64,000 bases of DNA from Holothuria scabra (Eukaryota > Echinodermata > Holothuroidea > Aspidochirotida > Holothuriidae), in assembly GCA_037179385.1 (NCBI GenBank), contig CM074179.1, positions 38,243,224 to 38,307,223 on the forward strand, given 5' to 3'. The translations under genes were made by a program, and so were the position numbers. A model generated the notes under the pieces. It did no database searches and had not been told where the DNA came from. It worked only from the letters and a program-made list of their open reading frames with translations. Shown here piece after piece: positions 11,160 to 22,914 of the stretch; the first letter of the stretch is position 1; every line of letters starts with the position of its first letter.

Positions 11160-13430
11160 TATTTTTCCTTTTTTGTCACATATTTTACTGGTTCACTTTT
11201 GATTTACTATAAATAGTTGTTTCTATAGTAGCATAGCATGTGCAAATTATTGCAAAAAGCACAGCTCGGACATTCTGTAGGCTATATGCTGTCGTAGTGA
11301 TATTATCGTTGGGTACAAAGAGTAAAAAATCCGCCTTCTTAATGTATGTTATTATCTTATGACGGCACAGATTTCAAAGGGGGGTAACGACTGCGTAAGC
11401 TTACCACTTTAAGCTAAAAATTCAGAAGATTCGCCAAAATTTATAACCTACCTGCCACAGACAAAAATATGTTCTTGGTGCTTGCTACTTTGCAGACTGT
11501 AAACATCACAACAGTGTGCCTAAAAGAAGAAAAAAAACATTTCAATATTTCATCGAAAATAATGAATGTAACAAAAAAAAAAAAAAAAACAAGAAAAAAA
11601 AAAAAAAAAACCAATGACAACGTCATTGCAATAAAAATGTACATCTACTGTCAGAACCTTTTAATTACTTTCTGGTACTGAATTTCGTTGTGAATATGCA
11701 ATTTTTTCCTACGAATATCACAAGAGACAGGGCACCCTCCAATTGCAGTCTTCATGAAATTGACTCCATTTTATGAAATTGATTCCAAACTGCAGCTTTG
11801 GAGGATCATTGCCAATTTATATTCTAGTTATTGGACAGTAGGCAACATTACATCCCCTCGCAAATAGCAGAATAATGCAGCTATGTGCATTAAGACTAAT
11901 ATTACACATCTCTACCTTTACATCCAAAAGGTGCCCAACGGGATGCTCAGTCATGAACTGGACAAATATGTCTACCTGTCTCAAATGTTTACTAGGTCTA
12001 CTATTGTCTGTATTGAATCACAAAATTCAATGATGCACCGACACCCACGATCTAAAAATAAAACTGTTAAATTCACTCCCAAAACGGTGTGCTGCCATCG
12101 GTTGGCGCGGAGTGAGGAGTGTACAAAAAACCTTGAAAATTGCGACCTATCAGATAGCCGGAAATGGCATCTCTCAGGTTTGTTAGTATAATCAAACCAA
12201 ACCAAAAGTCTTCATTTCAATAAAAATTAACAAAGAAACTAAAATTACCATATATAATGCACCACACTTACACCTATCTTTCAGGCAAAATTTTGGAACT
12301 GTCATTCAAACTGGGATGCCGCAATGGTTTAATGAATTGTCGTCGCATATTGTTAAATTAATGATGTCTCTGATAGGTGATACGAAAAATACTAATCTTA
12401 CCGGAGCGAAATCATCAGATAGCGGCATTTTTTTTTTTTTTTTTTTATTTTTGCCAGATCATTGGAATGTTCCCTTCCGAGCCCTTTTGAGTCGAACTAT
12501 GTTTTTTTTTTTTTTTTTTATCTTTTAATTTTTGTACAACTCATACCATCAAAGTGATTAATTTCGCTGGTATACGTTGCAATAAATTTATATTTTATAT
12601 CAACTTATAACTGACTTGAACTGTTTTCCCTGTTCATTTACACATCTCACCAATATTAGAAATACATAGGTTGGCAGTAAATTAATATTTGTTGTTCAAT
12701 CAGTGGGGTGGCGTAAATCCTTATTGGAATCTGGGGCACCTTGCACTTGACGTCAAGGAGAGCGTGTATAATGTGAGTTGAAATATTTGGAAAGTTTTTC
12801 CATCATAACGGCACCTATATAATCATAACTCTTGACTTCGTCACCTATTGAAAGAAGAATTCAAGTCTTGTACAATTGAGAATCATAGAGAGATGAGCCA
12901 ATGATCTGCTCCTTGGTTCAATACTACTTTCAAAGAAAGTTGTAATTTCAAATCAAATTTTGATATGTACTAGGGTGCTTATTGTATTCTAAGCGGTGAA
13001 ATTAACATTGATATCCGATTTGTGGTTCACAAGGTATGAGCATGTAAAGTTGTCACATTCTAAAAAATATTGAACTTGAAACAAACACATGTGACACTAT
13101 GTCCTCACAATTACGGGCAGTGTTTTTCTTTAAACTTTTAAACCAAATTTCTCCTCAACAATCCTTATCTTTCAGAAAGTGATTGCATATGTGTCATTGG
13201 GTATTCCCCACAAGGAGGTCCCATCCCTATTAACTTTAACTTTAACAGAACAGTCTGAAATTTAATACACACTGAAGCAAAGACTTCCATGTCAATGTAA
13301 GAAAGTGATTATAACCTCTGCTGCTCTTAAGTTCACATTTGGGAACACAAATTCAATGATATATGGAAAATACATGCGTGATTTGGATGGGAGTTTCTCC
13401 TCAATCGGTACATTTAGTTCCTCTTCCACA
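11160..13430. other. Non-coding stretch with poly-A/T tracts and a repeat fragment
   Basis: A-runs lie at 11572-11611 and T-runs at 12428-12446 and 12501-12520. At 12100-12180 the words GTTGGCGCGGAG and CAGATAGCCGGAAATGGCAT resemble the core of the hAT-like family seen at 18244-19253 and 49431-51135, in the orientation of the latter. No supported gene. Confidence 0.4.
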
Positions 13431-13436
13431 TATGAA

Positions 13437-13996
13437 CAGTTCGGGAGATAACCTCTTTTGGGGGAAAATGGTTTTCACCCGATCGGTGGAAAATGCGGCC
13501 ATGGGTGGCGCCATTTTTAAATTTCTCCCTTAATGCTTTGCGATCCTACCGCGCAAATTCAACGGAGATAAACGTTCAAAACACCTGGAAAAGTCATCAA
13601 ACTTAGGAACGAGAAATTTTGGAATGATTAAAAACTTTGGTGCTAGGAGAACAAAAAAAGCCAGATCATGTTTTTTGGTTCAAAAGTCGCAAATTTTGAG
13701 ATATTGAGCATTTTTGCCACGTTCTGTGTTCTAAGCTTATATTATATATAGCCTCGACACAGCCGCAAGATTTATGCATTTTTTTCTACAGAAAGTTGTG
13801 TAAGTTACACGTTGTTGAAAGTTGCTTGTGATTTTGGGCTGTGGTGGTGAACAATGACCTTGTATTTGTTTATATTCACATTTTTAAAACAACTGTGAAG
13901 AGGTGCACACTAAGTGCTCATGAATATTCATACTGCAAATTTCCCCCAATTGGGGGAATTTTCATTTTTACCCGATAACGGTTATTTCCCGAACTG
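13437..13996. mobile_element. MITE with CAGTTCGGGA termini, copy 1
   Basis: The element starts CAGTTCGGGAGATAACC and ends with the inverted sequence GGTTATTTCCCGAACTG, matching at 16 of 17 positions. Both ends are flanked by ATGAA (13432-13436 and 13997-14001), a perfect 5-bp target-site duplication. At 560 bp with no open frame it is non-autonomous. An 18-bp palindrome, TTCCCCCAATTGGGGGAA, lies near the right end. The CAG terminus suggests a hAT relative, but the 5-bp duplication leaves the superfamily open. Confidence 0.85.
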
Positions 13997-13999
13997 ATG

Positions 14000-14409
14000 A
14001 ATATTCAATTTTGGCTTAAATTTCCACTTTAAAGGGCAAGAGCAGTGGCACCACATTTATTAGAAAGCAACAGCTATATCTGACAGTTTTCTCCCTATTG
14101 CTGTTCAAAGTATCTTTCATAATGTTTTGAGCCCTCAATATTACATCTTCAGTTAACCAAGCAGTTAGGTCTACCCCTTTTCAATTACAAAATTGAAGAC
14201 ATAAAATGTGTTCACGTGATCCCCAATAAGCAATCATAAAGCAAGATAGTCTACTACACAAATTAAAGTTACCAGTGACTGCATTCCCGCTTTAATGTTA
14301 GGCGAAGAGAAAAAGACAGAAATAAGTGGGGGAGGGCAACGATACTTGCCAGGGTAAGGTAAATAATTTCCTGCACGGTCTAAGAAAGGAAAGCGTTGGT
14401 CAACGCCTG
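14000..14409. other. Non-coding stretch
   Basis: Nothing recognised between the MITE and dispersed repeat A copy 2. Confidence 0.35.
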
Positions 14410-14805
14410 TTAAAGAATCATTCTGTCATCGTAAATAAATACATTTTACATATTTGATCGGACTTCTTATAGTTATAGCTGAGCTTTGATCTATCTTTAA
14501 ACTCTCCAGCACATGTCTCGCCCAATACAAAAAAACGTATAACATTTGACGTGGGAAGTTCCATGTTGTAAAATAAACGGCCGCAGGAACCAAAGAGTAA
14601 CAGGAAATCAGCCATATCTCGTGTTTGACAGGGTTAAAAGGCAACTACACGCAGCGTGATGAAGGTAAATCGGAGGTCACGGATTAGATTTCAGCCAATC
14701 ACTCGTTGATTCTTGCAATAACAAAGATAATAAACAAGAACATAACATGACGGAACATCGTGATCATACCAGCAAAATTATACCCTTTGCTGTGTTAACC
14801 AAGTG
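14410..14805. repeat. Dispersed repeat family A, copy 2
   Basis: Second copy of the repeat at 800-1165, in the same orientation. It carries an extra block around 14550-14590 that the first copy lacks. Confidence 0.75.
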
Positions 14806-17515
14806 TGCTGTCTTATAAACACGTTTTAGCCTCCCATATGGGTTTCATCAGAATGTTCCTTGCTACTTGGCACATATTTTAAAAGTTAAAGGCGTCTTCT
14901 TCTTCGTTGTATTTCTAATTCTGGCGCTTTTATTGAAAATGTTATGGAAACATTACTCTATTTTTGAATAAAAAGGATCTACCTAGATTTCCAGTCACTG
15001 TCAGAAGTCTTTCACCAAATTTGATGCGTTTTTCACGATTTTTTTTTTTTTAAATCGCACAGCACATAGTTTGGGCTATGGGCTCTATTTTTTCTTCAAT
15101 GTAAGAACTGAGATGAGAACCGGGATAATAAAGAGAACAATTTAAAATTTCAAAATCTGTGCTCAGTAGGACAAAACGGTCTGATTTGACCCATGCATGT
15201 GGGAGGCCAAAAAGTGTGAATAAGACAGGACATTTGGTTTACACACTAAGGGCACGAATTTCTTAATCCTAAAACATCCAATCGGCAGACATAATAGGTT
15301 GGTACTGGCAAGTTGTGCACTGAGACTCTCCGGGAGCTCCCACTTTTTACCGATGGTGAAGCGATTTACATAAAATTTGGAACTGCAGTGCACGGCTCTC
15401 AGATTCATTCCTGTTTGTGGCCAGTGTTAGCTGGGGTTCAGGTGGGACTACTGCCATTGTCTCATGAGTCGTGGGGTTTGTGGGTAGAACGTACAGTTAC
15501 ATTCTGCCCACAACAAATTCTGCTGAAATATGAATTGGTAAATACGGTGATTGCTCTTCCACCGTAGGTTACTTGACATATATTTTTTCTCTGACAACGG
15601 CGTTTATGAAACATGTGTAGTTTTCATTCAAATGTTTTGATGGCTAAACATTTAGGCCCAGGTCAAAGCAGACAAATTGAACATTCATTTTGGATTGAAG
15701 CCAGCATAGCAACAGTATATATATTACGATGAGCAGAAATACACAGTATATTTGCCTTGGTAATTTTTTACCAATTTGTACTAATCTGCCCTTATGCATA
15801 GCAACGGGGTTTCAATGTACTTCTAACATACCAATGGGTGTTGTATATTAATGAAGCACTGACTGTTATTCCCCAAATTAACGGACTGTCATGTGGGCTG
15901 TGCGACTGAGGGTTAGGATCCATGAAATGAAATAACAGTCTGTAAGGAGTTACACAATTGATCATTGGCCTCAGCTGGGTCCATTCTGGCTGTTCGTGGG
16001 GTTGCCCCTGGCCAAGATTGGTATGATCTATTGTGCTGGAATTGTACTAAATATGGGTAAAAGTGGCCGTTCTGCACATTTCACAAGATCATAGGTTCCC
16101 TTTGGGCATTGTTCTGGCTAGTCTAGGGGTATCATCTGGCCCAAATTTGGATGACTAATTGTGCTGGAAATGGGCAGAGCATCGGCCCAGTTTAAGTTGT
16201 TGTTGGTGTTATTGGTATATAAGGTCCAGGCTGGGCTAGGCATACAAGGTTCGTCATTCTATGGGCAATGTGGGGCTGCCACTTGGACATATGTTGGATT
16301 AATTGGGCAACAGTGAAATGATAAAGGTAGCCTATGCAAGACTTGAATTTTATTGCAAGGTTTCTCGTCGTCAAATTTTGGATGCGAGTAACCTTAATGA
16401 ATAATGGCAAAATATTATGAAAATATGGTACTTATTAACTGTTTTTATTAAGCACCAATTGGCAGGTAGCATATTAAAAACAGGATTACTCAAAACATAT
16501 TTTTATTTGTTGATCTGAGTCGGGTTCCTAGGCCCCCAGCTGAACACACAAGTACTCGAATCTTACATGAGAAAAACGAATAGGCTACTCGTTTGTTAAC
16601 AATCAAGCGGACTTGGTATTAAACGCGAAAGGGTCAAATTTCGACTAAAATGGTGTTTAAAGATTGACCGCTTTTACTTTATAAGTGTTAGCGGTGGCTT
16701 TTGAAGTGGAAATTGCATCTGCCTAAGTGGTGACGGTCACTTAATAGGTCGTGCCTACGTAACATTGACCAATAGCTAATTTTTATAAAGTAAGGACACA
16801 ACACAACGCAACCCGTTTAAAGCCATCATAAACACATTTTGCCCTTTTCACATTCTACCAAGCGTCAGAAGTGCATAACGAAACTACAGGGGTTATGTTT
16901 TTATTTGGCAGTGACCGGTTGCAAGCCATTGAGACCTTCTTTGAAGCGTCAGCAGCTATGTTTTAAATTGACGTCATGCAGTTAACCATTGCCCGAACCC
17001 TAAAAAATTATATTAAAGTAGTGTTTTTTTTTTTTTTTTTCAATGACATTTTTAGAGTTCTGTACATTGATGAGGCGTTTTATCCGTCATTTCAAAACAC
17101 GTCATCAACTCAATTTTGGCTGTCACGTCACATAACGTTGCCATTAAATGATATTGCGCCATCATTAAAAACTAACCAGCGCTGCATCGATTAAGATCAC
17201 TGTTAACACACCAACACACACACCGCCATTATTCATAAATGTTTTTATTGCCGTCGCTTAATTAAGGATGCTATCCTTGCTTAATTGCACGTATTCGTTT
17301 GCAAACGTATCCGCTAAAGCTTTAAAATAGTTCGCCATTGCTTAAAACTCGGTCACTATCAAACGAAAACACACCGTTTCATTTCGTTTTGCCCTTTTGA
17401 CGCGAGGCGGAGGAAGAAAATGTTACTTTGTTTTGATAACGGCGTTAAAAGGGATTGCGTTTTTTTGTGTGGCTACTTAAATGGCATTGCCATTGATTGA
17501 CTTTGCGTAGCCACC
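14806..17515. other. Non-coding stretch with diffuse repeats
   Basis: From about 15960 to 16300 there are loosely repeated phrases (ATTGTGCTGGAA twice, with GGCCNNNNTTGG-like words), suggesting a decayed repeat. A T-run lies at 17025-17040. No gene could be supported. Confidence 0.35.
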
Positions 17516-17524
17516 ACCAAAAAT

Positions 17525-17776
17525 GTCGTCACCACTCACTTCAAAAGTCACCGCTGCCACTTTAAAATTCGTAGCTGCTAATCTTGTCAATGAACACATG
17601 TCTCGTAGTCTCTCAGTAACATTTAACAGATTCTTCATAGTGAAATATTGTCTGGGTGTTCCTACTAGTTTTGTTTGGTGGGACATTACAAATATTTCAA
17701 CCAAAGCTGAAAAGCAACCAGAAAAACAACTGTCTTTAGAAGTAAATACATGTTCAGTTTCTTACAAATGGGGTAA
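17525..17776 (+). CDS. Unassigned exon candidate
   Basis: An ATG in good context (CAAAAATGTCG, ATG at 17523-17525) opens a frame of about 84 codons that runs to GGGGTAAGGG near 17771-17780, a plausible splice donor. The peptide is basic and serine/threonine-rich, with two adjacent tryptophans in the middle, and I recognise no family. It may be a first exon or simply a chance frame. No downstream exon was identified. Confidence 0.15.
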
Positions 17777-18243
17777 GGGTAAGTTGCGAATATTCCTCCA
17801 TCGCTAGTCATTATTCCTGGTAAAACTAATTCTGGTCATAACTTGCAGTACACCGCAAGGGAACTGTCATACAGAGAAAAAAACGAGAGCAGTCCGGAAT
17901 ATTTTGTAGGCTCAAAAGGGCTTGAATTTAAAGATCAGTGTGGCAAAATACCGATTTTACTCTGTGTACATAACAGTGGAAGGGGCTGAAACAATCCATG
18001 GTGAACGATTAACTTAACGTTAGTCTAGAAATTGGAACGAACGGGATCCATTGGCATACTTAGATTCTGTTACTTAGCCTAATCCTTTGGGGCTTACAGA
18101 CTTGTTCGGGAAAATAGCTTTCTGTTCACTTGGGGTGTAACAATAAACGGGTCCATGAGTACCTTGTAGCCTTCAACACTTAACAGACTGAGGATTGTTC
18201 TAACAGGATATTCTGTGTGATCGAGCACTATTAGGCCTCCTTT

Positions 18244-19253
18244 TAGTGGCGTACGATTGGGTAATGAGCCCCTACAGATGCATTTTTTTTTTTTTTGTTC
18301 TTAAAAATAAGAAGTCAAACTTTAGAAGCACGGATTTTACTTCAAAAGATAGCGTATGTGGCACCAGATTGCGTATAAGGACACTTAATCTTTCAAAAAT
18401 TTTAAAGGGGAAGGATTGTCTCTGCAAGGTCCTCCAGCGATGCCAATTTTTTTAAATTCCTACAAAAAGGCAAATTCTCTCAAGTTCCAATTTATACTTA
18501 AAATTGTAGACTATGTTTCCCATTGTTGGCATCGATAAAAGTAAAAACTACATGTTTAGATTCTCTTTACAAGCATGAATGCACTAATTTGAACATCTGA
18601 CGGGTCTCATTTTTCGACAGTTTCTTTACGCTCCCCGTCAAAAAATGGTGGCGCTTCGCTCAGTCTTTCGGGCAAAATTACATTTTGGGGATCAAATTAG
18701 CTCTTTACTCCCCGATCACTTTGCAGTTTGCGAACAAATTTTGAAGGGAGCATTTTATTGCAAACGATAAAAGAAGATAGCGACTGGTCGTATAAGTCTG
18801 GAAAGTGCTATTTCCGGCCATCTGAGGGGTCTGACTTTTCGAAATTTTCTCTACGCTCCGCGCCAACCAATGGTGGCGCTCCGCTTAGGTAATAATGTTT
18901 ATGACAAAATAACGTTTTGTGGCCAAGAAACCCCCCAAATCCTATACCTGTCAATGTTCCTTTATTTTTGCTTACTTATTTTTACTTTTAAAAGTGTGCA
19001 ACTTTAATGACAAGTTCTACTTGTTAAGGTAGCATAAATGGCATAAGAATGCATGTAAAGACACAAAAGTTTCAGGTTTATTCTCATGAACCACCACGAT
19101 TCAACTTTTAACACTGTTTCTGTCAAAGTCGAAAATCTTGCACCATTTTGCATCTAGGCTCCTTGAAAACGTCAAAAAATGTTTCGGGCACCCCTCCCCT
19201 TAGACCATACTGCATGCCCCCCCCCCCTTCCGAGAAATCCTGTGTATCCCACT
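18244..19253 (+). mobile_element. hAT-like non-autonomous element, copy A
   Basis: Begins TAGTGGCGTACGATTGGG and ends, inverted, with CAGTGGGATACACAGGATTT. It aligns along its length with the reverse complement of 49431-51135. Shared landmarks in order include TGTGGCACCAGATTGC, GGGGAAGGATT, CTCTGCAAGG, CGCCAACCAATGGTGGCGC, TGTAAAGACACAAAAGTTTC and GCACCATTTTGCATCTAGG. This copy is about 700 bp shorter. No transposase frame is present, and no clear target duplication was seen at this site. Confidence 0.75.
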
Positions 19254-19259
19254 GCGTTA

Positions 19260-19965
19260 GTATACATACAAATAAACCAGATATTGTTGACCAAAATAAT
19301 ATACTACGAGACGTTATTTCCAATTTAATAAGATTAAAATACACGTAATATTGCATAATGACGTGGTAATGTTGTTGTACTTGTAAATTTGCCTATTTTA
19401 TACGGAATACATACACAATGACGGGGGAAAATTTGGAGGAAATTTCATACTTTTGCCCCTTCTGGAAACTGGAAAAAAATCCTAGCTACACAATTGTTTT
19501 GTTTACAAAGTAGGTGAGTTTCTGTTAAATTCTGGAACTCCCTTTTAGTGACAAATGTGCGTTATAACAGAACAAATCGCAACTGCTTTAACCTTGTTTT
19601 TCTGTGGGATATTTATTCAAAGCCTCTCTAGTGAGCAAGGTTAAATGGATGATTTTTTTTTTTTTCTTCTGTAATAATACTCTAAGATGGAGGTGAAGTG
19701 GTTGGTGAGCAGCACAGTATTATGAACGAGTGTTTACTGCTTTTGCTTAAATTCAAGAATGAGTACCTTTCAGTTGCCTAGCCGGCAATTGTTTAGTTGA
19801 TTTAGCTATTTTTTATTCACTGTACACCTTATGACCTTTAACAGCAACTTGTTTAAAGATGCAACGGATATCTTGTTTGGAAAACTATTTGGGTGGATGA
19901 TGAAAACGTTGTAATTCAGGTCGGTCTTCTGCTCATCAATCAGACGTAAAACTCAATCTTACTAA
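19260..19965. other. Non-coding stretch
   Basis: No supported gene. A SINE-tail-like GTAAAACTCAATCTTACTAACT lies at about 19935-19957, close to the left limit of the CR1 remnant. Confidence 0.35.
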
Positions 19966-19969
19966 CTCA

Positions 19970-21650
19970 CACTCCACGAAGCCTTCATGCCCTGTCCAAA
20001 ATAAGTGGAGGGCAAATTCCACACAGTGCAAGCTTGATCCTCTACCCACGTGGTTATTAAAAGAAAATATCAATATCTTCCTGTCAGCCCTCACAAAAAT
20101 TGTAAATATGTCTCTTCAAAATGGTCAGTTCCCCACGGACTGGAAGCAAGCTATGGTCAAACCACTTCTAAAGAAACCTGGACTTGACTTAACTTATTCG
20201 AACTATCGTCCAGTGAGTAAATTGTCTCTTATTTCAAAGTTGATTGAACGAGCTGTTGTTGACCAGATGATTGAGCACAGTAATAAATATAACCTTCTAC
20301 TAACATGCCAGTCAGGCTTCCGCCCATTCCACAGTACGGAAACTGCCATCTCGAAAATTCATTCTGATGTGTTACTACAATTGGATAACAGAAAGTGTGT
20401 CGTGCTTGTGCTTCTACATCTAAGTGCGGCTTTTGACACAATAGATCACAACCTCCTTCTTGATTCTCTTACCCGACGTTTTGGGGTTGAAGGCACAGTG
20501 CTCGACTGGTTCAAATCTTATTTACTACATCGTCAACAGTATGTCATGATAAACAATGTGCGGTCAAAACCATTCCCTGTAAGTTTTGGTGTGCCACAAG
20601 GATCTTGCTGTGGACCTCAATTGTTCACATGGTATGCCAGTTCTCTGTTTGAAGTTGTTCCTGCTCATTCACCAAGTATACATGGATATGCAAATGATCA
20701 TAGCATATACCTTAGTATGAATGCAGGTGACCCCACTGACGTAAGTGATTCGATCGCAAAGCTTGAAATGTGTCTGAAAGATGTCAAGAACTGGATGACT
20801 TTCAATAAACTAAGAATGAATGACAGTAAAACGGAAGTAATTATATTTGGTTCCAACCAACAGTTGTCCAAACTTAACATTGAAAATATTATTGTTGGTA
20901 ACACCCCTGTTAAAGTCTCGTCGCCTGTGAAGTACTTAGGAGCTTGGTTAGATCATGGTCTTTCTATGTCTGATCATGTCAATAGTAAGTGTAAAACTGC
21001 TTTTTACCATTTGTATAACATTAGACAGTGTGCTAAATTCCTAAGCAAGACCGCTATCATTGCTCTTGTGAATGCACTGGTTCAGAGCTGTATCGACTAT
21101 TGTAATATTTTGCTAACTGGTATTCCGAAATGTATGCTGTACAAGATACAGCGTGTGCAAAATTACGCTGCCAGACTAGTTGCTAACAAGAACAGGTTAT
21201 TCCCATCCTTAGCCTTGCTGAAGGACTTGCATTGGCTCCCAGTGCTTTACAGGAATCGATTCAAGATCTTGCTTCTTGTTTACAAATCCCTACACAATAT
21301 GGCACCACTCTACCTTTCCAACATGTTCTCCTTTAAGAAAACAAAATATGAACTTAGATCTGAGACCACTCTCAATCTGGTTGTTCCTAGATATAGATCC
21401 ATATTTGGTGAGCGCGCACTAGCTATCCAAGGCCCTAAGTTATGGAATGATCTGCCCCCTTCAGTTAAGACAGCACTCTCTCTGGAACATTTCAGTCCTT
21501 ATTAAAACCCACCTATTTAGCTGTGCCTTTGATGGTATCTGATAGTCCAACTTAGTCTTTTGTTTTCCACTGTGTCTTGTAAGGCGCATTAGAATAATTA
21601 TTTTAAATAATGCGCCATATAAATTTCTTGAACTTGAACTTGAACTTGAG
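19970..21650 (+). pseudogene. CR1/L2-group non-LTR retrotransposon, 5'-truncated and inactive reverse transcriptase
   Basis: The frame from ATG 20108 to stop 21505 (465 codons) is the reverse transcriptase and C-terminal region of ORF2. Family phrases continue in frame upstream to at least 20027 (Leu-Asp-Pro-Leu-Pro-Thr-Trp), so 20108 is not the true start. The order fits CR1: SNYRPVS (31-37), QSGFRP (68-73), SAAFDTIDH (106-114), GVPQGS (161-166), then the YxDD position (194-197). Two of three catalytic aspartates are lost: His at 104 where the motif-A Asp is expected, and YAND instead of YADD. Near 21490 a one-base shift moves the conserved KTHLF tail into another frame, ending at 21542. The 3' end carries GCGCCATATAAAT followed by repeats of TTGAAC, typical of CR1/L2 tails. 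The copy cannot be autonomous. Confidence 0.92.
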
Positions 21651-21659
21651 GTGACCGTA

Positions 21660-22370
21660 CCGTGAAATTCACTCAGGGTGCTTGTTACTGGAATCAAAAC
21701 CCGGTGCTATACTGTAAGGATAAATTCCATCTTGATTTGACACATTCTTCTGTAAAACTTAATTTTACTTAAAACCATACACTTGATTATGTGCATCTCT
21801 GCCTGCTTGAAACCCTTGCATAAAATAAATAGGCCTGAAACAGGTAGCAAGTATTTTGAACCAGGTTCCTATTGTTCTTAACTTGATAACTTGAACCGGG
21901 CAGACACTTAGATTCAATGAAAGAGAGGCAGAGGTTAACGTAGCTAAAAGGCAAAGTATGTACAGGTAAAGTATACTGCGCACCATCGGCCCTATCCAGA
22001 GGAAACAATCTGAGGCTCCTAGATTTATCGTAGCTTCTTCTTCTTCTTCATTGAGATGTTAGCATTATCACACAAAGGGCTGCATTAAAGGTTACAGTGC
22101 ATGAGTTCAACAGTGTTCTCCTCTCTGCGGTCTTTGTTCATTATGGAGGCCAAACGGGATATGACATCTAGAGTTTGAGCTGGAAAAGAACAGGGTGGAA
22201 GGAAAGAGAGACAGTGTGCAAAAGGACCAGTATAGGAGGGAGCAGTGTGAGACTAATTGGACCGGCGAGTTGCCCCTTGAACTAGCTAGGGTTTGGGGAA
22301 GCTTGAGAAAAGCTCTGAAAATTTCAGGAAAAATAAAGTTTTCTGTGTGACAAAGTAATGTGTTCTGATG
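21660..22370. other. Non-coding stretch
   Basis: A TTCTTC microsatellite-like run is at 22034-22050. Nothing else recognised. Confidence 0.35.
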
Positions 22371-22377
22371 TATTGGA

Positions 22378-22910
22378 CAGTTCGGGAGGTAAACTCTTTC
22401 GGACGAACTGTTTTTCACACGATCGAGGGAAAATCATGTCGCCATGGGAGGCGCCGTTTTCAAACTTCTCCCATATTGCTTTGCGATCCTACTGCTCAAA
22501 TTCAACAGTAACAAACTTCCAAAACACCTGGAAATTTTCAAAGATATTAGGTTAGAGAAATTCTGGCCTATTAAGAAATTTTGAAGCTAGGAGAAGATTA
22601 TATTTGGTGGCTAACAGCGCAAATTTTGAGATACCGAGAAATTTTGCCACGTTTTGTGTCCCAAGCTTAAACTATAGGCTCGACAGAGCCGCAAGATCTG
22701 TGCAATATTTTTTACAGATAGTTGTGTAAGTAACTCACTCCTCACTTCTCGTGTTTATTAACACGATTTTGAACGTTTCTTGTGATTTTGGTTGGTTGTG
22801 GTGGTCAATTTAATTGTGCTTGATTATACATCCATTTATAAAATGCTCACATGTGTTCGTTTTTCCCCGATAGGATGGGTTTCATTTTAACCTGAAAACA
22901 GTTATCTGTC
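22378..22910. mobile_element. MITE with CAGTTCGGGA termini, copy 2 (right end decayed)
   Basis: Aligns in the same orientation with 13437-13996: CAGTTCGGGAGGTAAAC at the left end, then ATGCTTTGCGATCCTAC-like, CAAAACACCTGGAAA, GCGCAAATTTTGAGATA and GCCGCAAGAT blocks. The right terminus is degraded to CAGTTATCTGTC and no target duplication is evident. Confidence 0.75.
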
Positions 22911-22914
22911 AAAG

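Noticed and set aside
11469..11681. Lysine-rich frame and its antisense phenylalanine-rich frame
   Set aside because: Produced by the poly-A tract at 11572-11611.
15163..15567. Overlapping frames of about 80 codons on both strands
   Set aside because: Open on both strands at once, with no recognisable motif; likely a locally stop-poor stretch.
22107..22418. 103-codon minus-strand frame
   Set aside because: Serine/leucine/cysteine-biased composition, no family motif, and it overlaps the end of a MITE.
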